A stretch of 64,000 bases of DNA from Thinopyrum elongatum (GCA_011799875.1 CM022299.1:216379018-216443017), one strand, 5' to 3'; counted from the stretch's first letter, positions 11,679 to 24,291 are shown. Numbers and translations: made by a program. The notes: generated from the sequence alone by a model not told the origin.

Positions 11679-14600
11679 TGTGACACCCTGATTTTGGCAG
11701 CTTTTTCTTTTTAAACTTTTTCTTGGTTTTATTTGAATTTGGATGGTTTTGACCCTTTTCATTTGGACTTGGTCATTCTGAATTCCTTCCAAGTGACCCA
11801 AAGCCTCATCACCTTGCCAAAACCCTGCCAAGTACCTCAAGTGCCCAAATTTCAATTTAAATTATTTTCTAAAGCTCCTTTCCTTTATTTGAGAATTTAG
11901 GGCATTGGCATAGGTTGTGAAGCAACCTATAGTTGGGATGTTCAGAAAATTCTCAAATAATTCCTAAAAATCCCTTGTACCATATCTTGACCCAATCTTC
12001 AAAATCATCCCATGGTCATGTTCAAATATTTTGTAACATAATTCATTTTCTCTCCTGGTCAGAATGAACCATTGTGAAGGAAGTGCATGTTTGGGTTGTC
12101 CAATTGCTACCAAATTTTTACAGCATGTAGACAACTCCAAACAACCACTCTCCACCAATTTTCAGCCTCTGAAGATCAACCGTATGAGCAGTACTTCAAG
12201 TGGCAGATTCAGACCAGATTTACAGCTTCTACATGAACCACCCTCATTTCTCATCCAAACCCCTTCAAACTTGACCAGTTTGTAGTTCTTTCATCGTGGA
12301 TCACTCCAGACACCTCCCCTGGCTCAACCTCATCCTCATCCATGCTCCAGAAACCTCCCAAGTTTTCTGTCAGAACCTGTAGATGACTAAACCTCTCAGC
12401 TCTGCTTGAACCAAGCCAAACCAAGTGCTCAGGTGAGGTGAGGGATCGGTGGTCGACATGCCAGACAGCTTTTGCCAGGCCAACGTGGCCCATGGACACG
12501 AGCCACCGTGGTGAGCACGACACTCGCATGGATGTCGCCGCGCGCTGCGCAGCGCCCGTGTCTTTGCCGTCTCGTCCCACTGCCCCTCGCCGCAGTCGCT
12601 CGTGCCGACAACCTTCCCTAGTGACACCCAGACCCCCTGGAACCATCGCCTGTGCCGGAGGAGCCCTTGCCAGCCGCCGCGTCATCGTCGGACTGTTCTG
12701 CCCGTGCGGCCACAGTGTTGCGGCGCCGTCGTCTTCCTCCTGTGCAGTCCCCTCGGGCATTCAATGCGCCTGCACTCACTTGTCGTCTTGCCCGCTTCGA
12801 GCCAACCTGCGCGGTGTACGTCTGCCGGCGCCATGGCCCGCATCCACGAGCTTCAGGAGAGCTCGCCGCCCGCCTCCTCCTGGCTATAAATAGCCCCGCC
12901 CGGCGCTGACAAGCTCCTCACCCAACTCCTCCTCCCCCATAGCCACAGCCAGCAGTAGCAATCGAGGCAGAGAGGCCTCTAGCCTCGAGCTCGATCAGAG
13001 CTCCGCCACTGATCCCCTCTCCTCCGCCAGCCCTCTCCACCTCTCCTCCGCTCCAACCAAGCCTTCCGTTGAGCTCAGTGGAGTCCGGTGGTGCTTCCCG
13101 ACCACTCTGCTAGGCCAATTGCTGCCGGGATCGTCGGGTACGCTGATCACCGCAGTTGCCGCCCGTCGGAGAAGAAGGGAACCCTGCCATCTGTCCACCT
13201 CCGGCCATATTTCGGGTACAGGGTGGACCACCGCTCGGCGCTCTTTCCATCCCAGCCATCTCCGAGCCCAACCGCCGTCGGGATCGCCGGCAACGATCGC
13301 CGGTGAGCCGCCCCCTCCCCTGTTCCCTCCCCTCTCTCTGTTTTAAACGGGCTAGGACCACTGTCAACCTTTGAGCAAAGGGGTAAGTGGAGGCGTATTA
13401 GCCCAATACGCCTTCGACGTGGCCCAGTCTGGTATTTTCTAATTTTTGATTTTTTTTAAATGATTTGGCCAGTAACTTTGACCCTGAATAACTTTTTATA
13501 GGAAAGTCCAAATGACCTGATTCTTTTTGCACTGGGTTCATAATTGAATTCTTTATTTTTCCACCAAGTTTCACATTTTTCTCTCACTCACGGAATTGCT
13601 GGTGAATTAAATAGTGTTATGTGACATTTTCTTTTGCTGTTTTTAAATATTTTCAGAAGGAGAAAATTGTGGATTTGAAGATCAAGAGTTTCTGAATCAC
13701 CCAACTGATCAAGGCAAGCCAGGGCATCCATATTATGAAGCATTTCATAGCATTGCATAGTTCATATGCATTTCTTGCATGTTAATTAACATAGTTAATT
13801 CCAAGAAATATTTCAAATGCTTGATAAGCCAACTAAGTTACTTGTTGAAATAACCTTGATGGCTAAGTTGAACTTAGTTGGTTGATCAAGAGTCACCTGT
13901 CCGGGCTTACCCATGCAGCCACATTCACCGGTATGGGACGGCCTTGACTTAGTCTGGCTGCGTGCTCTTTCACCGGTACCTCCAAAGAGGGAGGGTTATG
14001 CGTGCGTGCTGCCCTGATCAGGTAGACGGCGATAACCCTGTGAGCCCAGTTGAGTTGTTTTGCCGGTGTCCCCGTTTGGGATAGTAGTTTGGCCACGACG
14101 GTGGCAGGTGTCAAGAGGACACAGGGCCACCCAGGGCTTGACTCCAAGAGGGAGTGTGATTGCCGGTGGTACGATGGAAGAGTCACGAGTCAGGCAGGTT
14201 TCATTGGAGCAATGCTGGTCCACCTGAATGGGATCACGAGGTCAGTGCTCCATAGTGTGGGTAAAGTGCGCAACCTCTGCAGAGTGTAAAATCTATTCGA
14301 ATAGCCGCGTCCACGGTATTGGATAGCTCGACCAGACCTCTCTAGAAGATCAACCATAATAACCATAGTAATGATGGAAGAACTTGTCTTATGAGCGGAA
14401 GTACTCGTTGGTATCGGGTATTCCGAGGGTTGAGAGACAACCCGGATGTGAGTAAGTTGATTGCAGTAAGTGAATCGCTTAAGATTTAACATGTTGATTA
14501 CCATGCTATTACTTGCTGCATATTTGGTTGTCATGTGCTTGCGAGTACATTCAAAGTACTCACCTGGCGTATCATGCCAGATGCAGGAGAAGACTGAGAC

Positions 14601-14935
14601 GGATGTCTTGAAGGTTCGTGCTGTGCTATCTAGGATGTGTCCTCAGCAGTGTCCCTGTGGATGGAGTTGCTGTCATATTCCCCTACGCATTAGTATTTCG
14701 CAGTAATATTCCGTAGTAATGCCGAGGCCCGGATATGTCTGATAAATAATGTAGATATTGTTGCAGCACTAGATGTGCTTTTGGCCTCGATGATCATGTA
14801 ATATATGAGCTTGTACTCGACTATTATCAATAAAAGTTCAGCTATGTTCTGTTCCAAGTTGTTGAGTGTTTCTAGAAGACATGATCTCTGGGTTGGAAAC
14901 ACTGGTAAACCGGTTCTCTGAGCCGGGGTGCCACA
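11679..14935 (+). repeat. Element B 5' LTR
   Basis: Starts TGTGACACCCTGATTT and ends GAGCCGGGGTGCCACA. The first 600 bases are AT-rich, 12400-13370 is GC-rich with a TATA box, and 13400-14935 is mixed. Open frames on both strands in the GC-rich part are recurrent in the 3' LTR with changes that show no coding constraint, so I treat them as chance. Confidence 0.92.
12885..12892 (+). promoter_or_regulatory. TATA box of element B 5' LTR
   Basis: TATAAATA in the context tggctataaatagccccg, followed by a C-rich leader. The 3' LTR copy at 21817 has TATAAATG. Confidence 0.65.
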
Positions 14936-14940
14936 ACGCT

Positions 14941-14953
14941 TGGTATCGGAGCC
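14941..14953 (+). promoter_or_regulatory. Primer-binding site of element B
   Basis: TGGTATCGGAGCC, five bases after the LTR end. It matches the initiator tRNA-Met complement except for one A-to-G change. Confidence 0.8.
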
Positions 14954-15102
14954 GTGCTGACTGTAGGACACCCTAGGTAACCCGCGCTAGGACTGCGAGT
15001 AGTATAGGACCTTGAGTATGCATTTGCTTGTTGCATTTGATTGTTGCATGCATCATGCATCATAATTCATTATGTTACTAACTTCTGGCATTATGAGTGT
15101 AG

Positions 15103-15870
15103 ATGGCACCAGTCCCATATCACTTCCATCATGAGCCAGAACCCCACACTTTTCCAGCTCTGCTTCGCAGCGTCTGGCTTCGACTATATCCCAACGGTGA
15201 AGACCCGGTGTACCAGGTGTTCCGGGAGCAGTTGGGCGAGTCAGTATATGAGTACCATGCAGTGGCCTACATGATCGCGACTTCGGATATTGGAAGCTCT
15301 TCTCGCTCTTCCAAGGGCGGAGTGGCTTCTACTCCGGAGCTGGCAATCCAGTTTGCTGCTATGGAGGCTATTACTGACTTGCACTTCCACGAGGTCGAGA
15401 TGCGGATCCATCCAGGTTTCTTTCACTATCCCACTCTGTCACCTACGATAGGGCGAATCCTTTTCCCATCTGTTGATCCGGCGTGTGATCATGCGGTTGG
15501 CGTTTTGTCCCGCTATCTGAGCGCCAGTTACCGTATGATCATTTCCCTAGCTGAGGAGCTGTGTCGTGTTCAGGAGGCACTTGCTGCAGCGACTCCAGCA
15601 CATCCTCCTGTAGTTGCACCTATGTATCCACCACTAGTTCCACCTCCACATAGGCTGGGTACTTCTTCTATCACTACCGTGCCGCCAGGCTTATTGTCTG
15701 GTAGTCGATGTGAGACTCCAGATGAGTGGGCCTCACTCCTAGCCACTCCTGCTTCGCCGATGCTGAGGCGACGTGCTTCTTCTTCCGCAGAAGGAGAGCC
15801 ATCTCAGCAGCGACGTCGCGTCTCCTTTGACCCGGTGACTCACATCATCAGTTCTGATTCCAGGATCTGA
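15103..15870 (+). CDS. Element B extra ORF upstream of gag, unknown function
   Basis: A 255-residue open frame with an ATG at 15103, between the PBS and gag. I do not recognise a domain. The first half is aromatic and His-rich (YHFHHEPEPHTFPALL, then a YQVFREQLGESVYEYHAV stretch). The middle has a Ser/Gly patch and an Ala-rich helix (ELAIQFAAMEAITDLHFHE). The last third has a Leu/Glu helix, a Pro-rich linker and a basic Ser/Arg tail (MLRRRASSSAEGEPSQQRRR) that could bind nucleic acid or act as a nuclear signal. It is intact although gag-pol is broken. Element A has an ORF at the same position. A structural or packaging role is possible but is only inferred from position. Confidence 0.55.
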   Translation: MAPVPYHFHHEPEPHTFPALLRSVWLRLYPNGEDPVYQVFREQLGESVYEYHAVAYMIATSDIGSSSRSSKGGVASTPELAIQFAAMEAITDLHFHEVEMRIHPGFFHYPTLSPTIGRILFPSVDPACDHAVGVLSRYLSASYRMIISLAEELCRVQEALAAATPAHPPVVAPMYPPLVPPPHRLGTSSITTVPPGLLSGSRCETPDEWASLLATPASPMLRRRASSSAEGEPSQQRRRVSFDPVTHIISSDSRI

Positions 15871-16109
15871 CGACGAGGACTCTTCAGATGGGCAGTGTTC
15901 GTGTCATCGACGCACTAGACTGGAGTTTGCGTAGTAATGTATGCATCTTTGCATATGTCGACTGCCGTATGAGCAGACTAGCCATGATATTTCCCCTACT
16001 AGCTTGCCATGTATGATGTTGGGTTGTCTTGAATAATTAAGTTGTTTTCCTTATTTGCCTTTTTCCATGAATTTTCTTCGGTGTCATATTACTGTATTTC
16101 TCCTTATGG

Positions 16110-16871
16110 ATGTTGCTCATCAATTCGGTATTTGCTATGGGAACAAAAATTAGGATGAGGAGAGGAAGTAGCAGTCAAGGCGGTGATGGAAACCCCGTCC
16201 GTCGATCCGCCAGGCAGGCAGGGCAACCGCTCGAAGACTTACCACCACCACCACCTCAAGCACCAATCACAGATCAGATAGTGAGAATGTTTGAGGAAAA
16301 GAGAAACCAAGACCTCATGGAATTTCTCAAGAGTATGCAGACTATAGTAGGTCAGAATAATGGCAATGGGGTGCATTCTAAACTGTCTGACTTTCAGCGT
16401 ACAAAACCACCCAACTTTGGTCAGGCTGTGGACCCTATTGAGGGTAATGACTGGTTAAGAACCATGGAGAAGAAACTGGACATCGCTCGTTGTGAAGAAG
16501 CAGATAAAGTTCCATTTGTCACTCACTATCTCAAAGGTTCGGCAGCCATATGGTGGGACAACACCAAACTAATGTGGCCTGCTGAAGAGATTACTTGGGA
16601 GAAATTCAAAGAACTATTCCGCAAGTATCATATTCCCACGGGCATCATGAAAGTAAAGCAGCAAGAATTCCTGGCTCTCACACAAGGAAGCATGCCTATG
16701 GGGGAATATTTAAATAAGTTCAACAACTTGGCCCGATACTCTCCTTATGATGTGGCTACCGAGGAGAGGAAGATAGACCGGTTCCTCGAAGGACTTAATC
16801 ATGCTGGACTTTCGCGATTTTCAGACCCTGGTGAACAAGGCCTTTATCGCCGAGCAAGAACACAAGTCTAG
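16110..16871 (+). pseudogene. Element B gag, N-terminal part
   Basis: The frame opens at an ATG at 16110; a second ATG at 16137 (MGTKIRMRRG) is an equally good start. It has a basic Arg/Gly N-terminus, a Pro-rich stretch, a helix with MFEEKRNQDLMEFL, and the core Retrotrans_gag signature: FQRTKPPNFGQAVDPIEG, DWLRTMEKKLD, YLKGSAAIWWD and KELFRKYHIP. Near 16795-16801 the frame shifts (two bases lost or one gained just before the ATGCTGGAC string) and the frame runs into unrelated codons to 16871. The true continuation is in the frame open from 16801. The shift separates the capsid core from the zinc knuckle. Confidence 0.88.
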
Positions 16872-18015
16872 AAATGATGATCGTAAGAGGAAGTTCGAGC
16901 CCAAGAAGGACAACAAGGAGCCATATGCGCAAAAGCTGCGCAGCTGGCAACCAGGGCCATCGGAGAACAAACCTGTGTGGAGCAATGGTGGCAACAACAA
17001 CAACAAGCCAGGCAACCAGAGCAAGACCTTTGGCAAGCAGCCAGTCATAGAGGACTGTCGCCGCAACAACACCTGTTTCACTTGTGGCCAGAGCGGACAC
17101 TACGCTAAGCAGTGCCCTACTAATAACGGGAAGCAAGCAGCTGACCACAAGCCACAAGTCAATCACCTTGGACGCCGCCCCAACCACAACTTCCACCATG
17201 GATGCGTCCACCACATCTCTGCCGAAGAAGTCTGCGAAGCTCCAGACATTGTCCTTGGTATGTTTTCTGTCAATGACATACCTGCAGTAATTTTATTTGA
17301 TTCTGGGGCTTCCCACTCGTTTATTTCGCAAAGTTTTGCCACCTTGCACAAATTTTCTCCTTCGCTTTTGGACAAAATCATGGTGGTACAATCCCATGGC
17401 TCTATGCTCAGAACAAATATAATATACAAGGGGCTGGAAATCTCAATCCATGGAGTCAAATTTCCAGCTACCCTTGTTGCCATTGAATATCCAGGTCTGG
17501 ACATAATACTGGGAATGGATTGGTTGGCATCGCACCAAGTATGTATCAACTGCGCCACCAGAACAGTGACATTGGTAAACCCCGCCGGACAAACCGTCCA
17601 ATTTCTGGCCAGCAGAATGATAACAAGAAAGGGCACGGCATATCAGACCACTATTACAGACACGAACCTGATTCCAGTAGTCTACGAGTTTCCGGATGTG
17701 TTTCCTGAAGAATTGCCAGGAATGCCGCCCGACCGAGAATTGGAGTTCGCAATTGAGGTAATTCCCGGTACAGCTCCAATATACAAGAAATATTATCGTA
17801 TGCCAGGCCCAGAGCTGGCAGAATTAAAGAAGCAGTTAGATGAGTTGCTACAGAAAGGATACATTCGTCCAAGCATCTCGCCATGGGGGTCACCAGTATT
17901 ATTTGTCAAGAAGAAGGATGGAAGTCTACGAATGTGCGTAGACTATCGTCAGCTTAATGAGGTCACTATCAAGAACAAGTACCCGCTCCCTCGAATTGAT
18001 GACTTATTCGACTAG
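16801..18015 (+). pseudogene. Element B gag C-terminus, protease and start of RT
   Basis: 404 codons continue gag in the shifted frame. A Lys/Arg-rich linker is followed at about residues 92-105 by a CCHC zinc knuckle ([14 protein letters not shown]), then the aspartic protease with the active site [12 protein letters not shown] (Asp near residue 167) and a flap-like LGMDWL. The RT fingers begin with the [16 protein letters not shown] region and reach [16 protein letters not shown] and [10 protein letters not shown]. The frame ends at TAG 18013-18015, where related elements carry Gln (CAG). Reading on in the same frame gives intact RT, so this is a single nonsense change. Confidence 0.9.
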
Positions 18016-19215
18016 TTGAATGGAGCACGGGTATTCTCTAAAATTGATCTCAGAACGGGATATCATCAACTAAAAATCCGAAAGGAGGATATCCCCAAGA
18101 TAGCATTCACCACTCGATATGGGCTATATGAATTTACAGTTATGGCATTTGGATTGACCAACGCTCCAGCTTACTTCATGAGTATGATGAACAAAGTCTT
18201 CATGGACTTCCTGGACAAATTTGTAGTGGTGTTCATTGACGACATCCTGATATACTCTAAGGATGAAGAGGAACATAAACAACATCTCAGAGCTGTCTTG
18301 GAAAGGCTGAGAACCCATCGCTTATATGCCAAGTTCAGCAAGTGCGAATTTTGGCTGAAAGAGGTGGGATTCCTTGGACATATTCTGTCAGAAAAAGGAA
18401 TAGTTGTTGATCCCAATAAGGTTACTATGGTCTTGAACTGGAAGACACCAGCCATGGTGACCGAAGTCCGTAGTTTCCTGGGTTTGGTAGGCTACTATCG
18501 TCACTTCATTGAAGGCTTTTCTAAGATAGCCAAGCCACTGACAGAGTTGTTGAAAAAGAACCAAAGGTTTATCTGGACAGCTGAGTGCGACAACAGTTTC
18601 ATGGAATTAAAGATGAGGCTAACCACAGCCCCTGTCTTAGTCCTACCAGACATTCACAAGAGTTTCGATATATACTGCGATGCATCCAGGCATGGAATCG
18701 GATGCGTGCTAATGCAAGAAGGGAAGGTTGTAGCTTATGCATCACGACAGCTACAACCTCATGAGGAAAACTACCCCACACATGACTTGGAGCTAGCTGC
18801 TGTGGTTCATGCTCTGAAGATTTGGAGGCATTATCTTATTGGACAACGATGTGAAATATACACAGACCATAAGAGTCTCAAGTATATTTTCACTAAACCT
18901 GACCTGAACCCCAGACAACGAAGATGGCTTGAGCTAGTCAAGGACTATGATGTTGGAATAAACTATCATCAAGGGAAAGCGAATGTGGTTGCTGACGCCC
19001 TGAGCAGGAAACAAGCTGCTGTGGACGCACTAATTGCGGGTATGCATCCGAGCCTACAAGAAGAGTTTGCCAGGCTCAATATGGTGCTATGCGGCCCAAT
19101 GACCCCGAACACGTTGGAGATCACTCCAACCCTCATGGAGGAAATCAAGGAAGCCCAGAAGTCACATGAAGAAACTTGGAAGATCAAGGAGTTAATTCAG
19201 CAAGGGAAGGCCTAG
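18016..19215 (+). pseudogene. Element B RT palm/thumb and RNase H
   Basis: In the same frame as the preceding segment, after the TAG. It contains RT motifs [21 protein letters not shown] and the catalytic [11 protein letters not shown] at 18232-18264, then [18 protein letters not shown]. RNase H follows with its acidic residues in [34 protein letters not shown] and VVADALSRK. All expected catalytic acidic residues are present. It ends at a second TAG, 19213-19215, again compatible with CAG to TAG. Apart from these stops the enzyme looks complete. Confidence 0.9.
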
Positions 19216-20616
19216 TCCTTCCGTGCGGATGAACAGAGTACCGTGTGGTTCGAGAAACGAATTTGTGTGCCGAATCAGAACAACTTGAGGCAACAAATAC
19301 TCAAGGAAGCACATGAGTCCGCATATTTGATCCATCCGGGAGGTACCAAGATGTACCAAGACTTGAGAGAGACATTTTGGTGGCCAGGAATGAAGAATGA
19401 TATTGCATACTATGTCGCCTGTTGCGATATTTGCAACAAGGTTAAAGCAGAGCACCAGAAACCAGCTGGACTACTGCAACCGCTACCAGTTCCTCATTGG
19501 AAATGGGACGACATATGTATGGATTTCATCGTGGGACTACCCAAGTCCACGAGGGGTAATGATGCCATCTGGGTCGTTGTAGACACACTTACAAAAGTGG
19601 CGCATTTCATCCCAGTGAAGACCACTTACAATGCAAACCAGCTGGCACAACTTTACATGTCTCGGATTGTCAGTCTGCACGGGGTACCCAAGTCTATCAC
19701 CTCAGACAGAGGTTCCCTATTCACCTCAGCATTCTGGCATCGGCTACATCAAGCTTTGGGCACCATGCTGAAACACAGTACAACATATCATCCACAAACG
19801 GATGGACAGACCGAGCGAGTAAATCAAATCTTGGAAGATATGCTTCGGTCCTGTGCTCTCTCTCATGGACCCAAGTGGGAGGATAGTCTGCCGTATGTGG
19901 AATTCTCTTACAACAACAGTTATCAGGCCAGTCTCAAGATGTCGCCTTTTGAGGCGTTGTACGGACGAAAGTGCCGCACACCATTAAACTGGTCCCAGAC
20001 AGGAGACAGTCGCATTTTTGGGACAGACTTGATGCTTGAGACAGAAAGACAGGTCAAGGATATTCAAGAATGCCTGCGAGCAGCCAAGTCCCCACAGAAG
20101 AGCTATTACGACCCGAAGCATCGGGAAGTCACCTTTGAACCTAGAGACTATGCCTATCTGCGAGTAACTCCCATGAAGGGAGTAAAGAGATTTGGTACCC
20201 GCGGAAAGTTGGCCCCAAGATACATCGGTCCCTTTCCAGTGATTGCTAGGAAGGGTAGAGTTGCATATCAGTTGGAATTGCCGCCAGCACTGTCAGACGT
20301 TCATGATGTCTTTCACATCTCACAGTTGAGAAAATGCATCGCACCCCCAACCAAGCAAGCGGATATGAGTGAATTAGAATTGGCTAAGGATTTGACTTAT
20401 GAAGAGAAACCTGTCAGGATCTTGGAGGAGCTGGAAAGAACCACTAGGAGTAAGGTAATAAAATTTTATAAGGTGTTGTGGGAGCACCACAGCGAGGAAG
20501 AAGCCACTTGGGAGAGAGAAGATTTTCTGAGATCCGCCTATCCATATTTGTTCCCTGAGCAACCGAATCTCGAGGACGAGATTCATCCTAAGGGGGGTAG
20601 GTTTGTGACACCCTGA
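19216..20616 (+). pseudogene. Element B integrase with chromodomain
   Basis: Same frame after the second TAG; the first ATG-independent residues are SFRADEQSTVWFEKR. The zinc-binding HHCC module is His-His near HESAYLIHPGG and the Cys pair in CDICNK. The catalytic core has Asp in CMDFIVGLPKS, Asp in TSDRGSLFTS and Glu in QTERVNQILED. The GPY/F module is KLAPRYIGPFPV. A chromodomain closes the protein (PVRILEELERTTRSK to the WEHHSEEEATWERED stretch), which in chromoviruses is thought to guide insertion to particular chromatin. The final codons run into the 3' LTR, with the stop at 20614-20616. Confidence 0.9.
20590..20603 (+). promoter_or_regulatory. Polypurine tract of element B
   Basis: The purine-rich run aaggggggtaggtt ends directly at the 3' LTR start. 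Confidence 0.75.
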
Positions 20617-23600
20617 TTTTGGCAACTTTTTCTTTTTAAACTTTTTCTTGGTTTTATTTGAATTTGGATGGTTTTGACCCTTTTCATTTGGACTTGGTCA
20701 TTCTGAATTCCTTCCAAGTGACCCCAAGCCTCATCACCTTGCCAAAACCTTGCCAAGTACCTCAAGTGCCCAAATTTCAATTTAAATTATTTTCTAAAGC
20801 TCCTTTCCTTTATTTGAGAATTTAGGGCATTGGCAAAGGTTGCGAAGCAACCTATAGTTGGGATGTTCAGAAAATTCTCAAATAATTCCTAAAAATCCCT
20901 TGTACCATATCTTGACCCAATCTTCAAAATCATCCCATGGTCATGTTCAAATATTTTGTAACATAATTCATTTTCTCTCCTGGTCAGAATGAACCATTGT
21001 GAAGGAAGTGCATGTTTGGGTTGTCCAATTGCTACCAAATTTTTACAGCATGTGGACAACTCCAAACAACCACTCTCCACCAATTTTCAGCCTCTGAAGA
21101 TCAACCATATGGGCAGTACTTCAAGTGGCAGATTCAGACCAGATTTACAGCTTCTACATGAACCACCCTCATTTCTCATCCAAACCCCTTCAAACTTGAC
21201 CAGTTTGTAGTTCTTTCATCGTGGATCACTCCAGACACCTCCCCTGGCTCAACCTCATCCTCATCCATGCTCCAGAAACCTCCCAAGTTTTCTGTTAGAA
21301 CCTGTAGATGACTAAACCTCTCAGCTCTGCTTGAACCAAGCCAAACCAAGTGCTCAGGTGAGGTGAGGGATCGGTGGTCGACACGCCAGACAGCTTTTGC
21401 CAGGCCAACGTGGCCCGTGGACAGGAGCCACCGTGGTGAGCACGGCACTGGCATGGCTGTCGCCGCGTGCTGCGCAGCGCCCGTGTCTGTGCCGTCTCGT
21501 CCCACTGCCCCTCGCCGCAGTCGCTCGTCCGCTCGTGCCGACAACCTTCCCTGGTGACACCTAGACCCCTGGAACCATCGCCTGCGATGGAGGAGCCCTT
21601 GCCGGCCGCCGCGTCATCGCCGGACTGTTCTGCCCGTGCGGCCACAGTGTTGCGGCGCCGTCGTCTTCCTCCTGCGCAGTCCCCTCGGGCATTCAATGCG
21701 CCTGCCCTCACTTGTCGTCTCGCCCGCGTCGAGCCAGCCAGCGCGGCGTACGTCCGCCGGCGCCATGGCTCGCATCCACGAGCTTCATGAGAGCTCGCCG
21801 CCCGCCTCCTACTGGCTATAAATGGCCCCGCCCGGCGCTGACAAGCTCCTCACCCAACTCCTCCTCCCCCATAGCCACAGCCAGCAGCAGCAATCGAGGC
21901 AGAGAGGCCTCTGGCCTCAAGCTCGATCAGAGCTCCGCCGCTGATCCCCTCTCCTCCGCCAGCCCTCTCCACCTCTCCTCCGCTCCAACCAAGCCTTCCG
22001 TTGAGCTCAGTGGAGTCCGGTGGTGCTTCCCGACCACTCTGCTAGGCCAATTGCTGCCGGGATCGTCGGGTACGCCGATCACCGCAGCTGCCGCCCGCCG
22101 GAGAAGAAGGGAACCCCGCCGTCCTTCCACCTCCGGCCATGTTTCGGGTACAGGGTGGACCACCGCTCGGCACTCTTTCCATCCCAGCCATCTCCGAGCC
22201 CAACCGCCGTCGGGATCACCGGCAACGATCGCCGGTGAGCCGCCCCCTCCCCTGTTCCCTCCCCTCTCTCTGTTTTAAACGGGCTAGGCCCACTGTCAGC
22301 CTCTGAGCGAAGGGGTAAGTGGAGGCGTATTAGCCCAATACGCCTTCGACGTGGCCCAGTCTGGTATTTTCTAATTTTGGATTTTTTTTAAACTGATTTG
22401 ACCTGTAACTTTGACCCTGAATAACTTTTTATAGGAAAGTCCAAATGACCTGATTCTTTTTGCACTGGGTTCATAATTGAATTCTTTATTTTTCCAACAT
22501 TTTTCACATTTTTCTCTCACTCACATAATTGCTGGTGAATTAAACAATGTTATGTGACATTTTCTTTTGCTGTTTTTAAATATTTTCAGAAGGAGAAAAT
22601 TGTGGATTTGAAGATCAAGAGTTTCTGAATCACCCAACTGATCAAGGCAAGCCAGGGCATCCATATTATGAAGCATTTCATAGCATTGCATAGTTCATAT
22701 GCATTTCTTGCATGTTAATTAACATAATTAATTCCAAGAGATATTTCAAATGCTTGATAAGACCAACTAAGTTACTTGTTGAAATAACCTTGATGGCTAA
22801 GTAGAACTTAGTTGGTTGATCAAGAGTCACCTGTCCAGGCTTACCCGTGCAACCACATTCGCCGGTATGGGACGGCCTTGACTTGGTCTGGCTGCATGCT
22901 CTTTCACCGGTATCTCCAAAGAGGGAGGGTTATGCATGCGTGCTGCCCTGATCAGGTAGACGGCGATAACCCTGTGAGCCCAGTTGAGTTGTTTTGCAGG
23001 CGTCCCCGTTTGGGACAGTAGTTTGGCCACGATGGTGGCAGGTGTCAAGAGGACACATGGCCACCCAGGGCTTGACTCCAAGAGGGAGTGTGATTTCCGG
23101 TGGTACGATGGAAGAGTCACGAGTCAGGCAGGTTTCGTTGGAGCAATGCTGGTCCACCTGAATGGGATCACGAGGTCAGTGCTCCATAGTGTGGGTAAAG
23201 TGCGCAACCTCTGCAGAGTGTAAAATCTATTTGAATAGCCGCGTCCAGGGTATTGGACAGCCTGACCAGACCTCTCTAGATGATCAACCATAATAACCAT
23301 AGTAATGATGGAAGAACTTGTCTTATGAGCGGAAGTACTCGTTGGTATCGGGTATTCCGAGGGTTGAGAGACAACCCGGATGTGAGTAAGTTGATTGCAG
23401 TAAGTGAATCGCTTAAGATTTAACATGTTGATTACCATGCTATTACTTGCTGCATATTTGGTTGTCATGTGCTTGCGAGTACATTCAAAGTACTCACCTG
23501 GCGTATCATGCCAGATGCAGGAGAAGACTGAGACAGAGGTCTCGAAGGTTCGTGCTGTGCTATCTAGGATGTTTCCTCAGCAGTGTCCCTGTGGATGGAG

Positions 23601-23869
23601 TTGCTGTCATATTCCGCTACGCATTAGTATTTCGCAGTAATATTCCGTAGTAATGCCGAGCCCCGGATATGTCTGATAAATAATGTAGATATTGTTGCAG
23701 CACTAGATGTGCTTTTGGCCTTGATGATCATGTAATATATGAGCTTGTACTCGACTATTATCAATAAAAGTTCAGCTATGTTCTGTTCCAAGTTGTTGAG
23801 TGTTTCCAGAAGACATGATCTCTGGGTTGGAAACACTGGTAAACCGGTTCTCTGAGCCGGGGTGCCACA
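20604..23869 (+). repeat. Element B 3' LTR
   Basis: Same boundaries as the 5' LTR and 9 bases longer. Its TATA box at 21817-21824 is TATAAATG instead of TATAAATA. Followed by the target-site copy ttttt at 23870-23874. Confidence 0.92.
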
Positions 23870-23874
23870 TTTTT

Positions 23875-24279
23875 AAAGAGAAGCCACTAGTGAAATCTGC
23901 GGCCCCGGGTCTCTTCTTTATCATATTTGCTTTGAGATCTATTTTTATTTGCTTTTGTTTTTAGATCCATTATTCTAAAAACCCAAAAATACCTTGCTGC
24001 ACTTTTTCTTTATTTATTTTATTTTGTTTTATCGCGAGATCTATTTATCCAACATCATACAAACCAATCTATCTTTTACCTGAGAGCGATTGACAACCCC
24101 TCTTACGCGTCGGGTTGCAAGTATTTGTTCTTTGTGTGTAGGTACCATTTACATAGTGTTGCTTGGTTCTCCTACTGGTTCGATAACCTTGGTTTCATAA
24201 CTGAGGGAAATACCTACCGTAGCTGTGCTGCATCATCCCTTCCTCTTCGAGGAAATACTAACGCGGACACGAGCCGTCA
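23875..24279 (+). repeat. Element C 5' LTR, second part
   Basis: Resumes the LTR interrupted at 11678 (aaagagaagccactagtg) and ends near 24279 with gagccgtca, twelve bases before the PBS. The exact LTR end could differ by a few bases. Confidence 0.7.
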
Positions 24280-24291
24280 AGAAAGGATTTC

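Larger units (their letters stand above)
11679..23869 (+). mobile_element. Element B: full-length Ty3/gypsy chromovirus, 12.2 kb
   Basis: 5' LTR 11679-14935 (3257 bp), PBS 14941-14953, internal region with an extra ORF, gag, protease, RT, RNase H, integrase and chromodomain, PPT, and 3' LTR 20604-23869 (3266 bp). The domain order PR-RT-RNH-INT with a C-terminal chromodomain places it among the chromoviruses. The LTRs differ at about 8 of the first 520 positions by eye, so insertion is fairly recent. Coding capacity is lost through one frameshift and two TAG codons only. Confidence 0.93.

Noticed and set aside
12251..13374. Long frames on both strands in the B 5' LTR, repeated at 21176-22278
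   Set aside because: The paired LTRs differ by stops and frame changes without sign of coding constraint. The TATA box and leader position fit non-coding LTR.
14936..14955. tRNA-like string after the LTR
   Set aside because: It is the complement of a tRNA 3' end used as a primer-binding site, not a tRNA gene. The same applies at 3026, 24292, 41641 and 56105.
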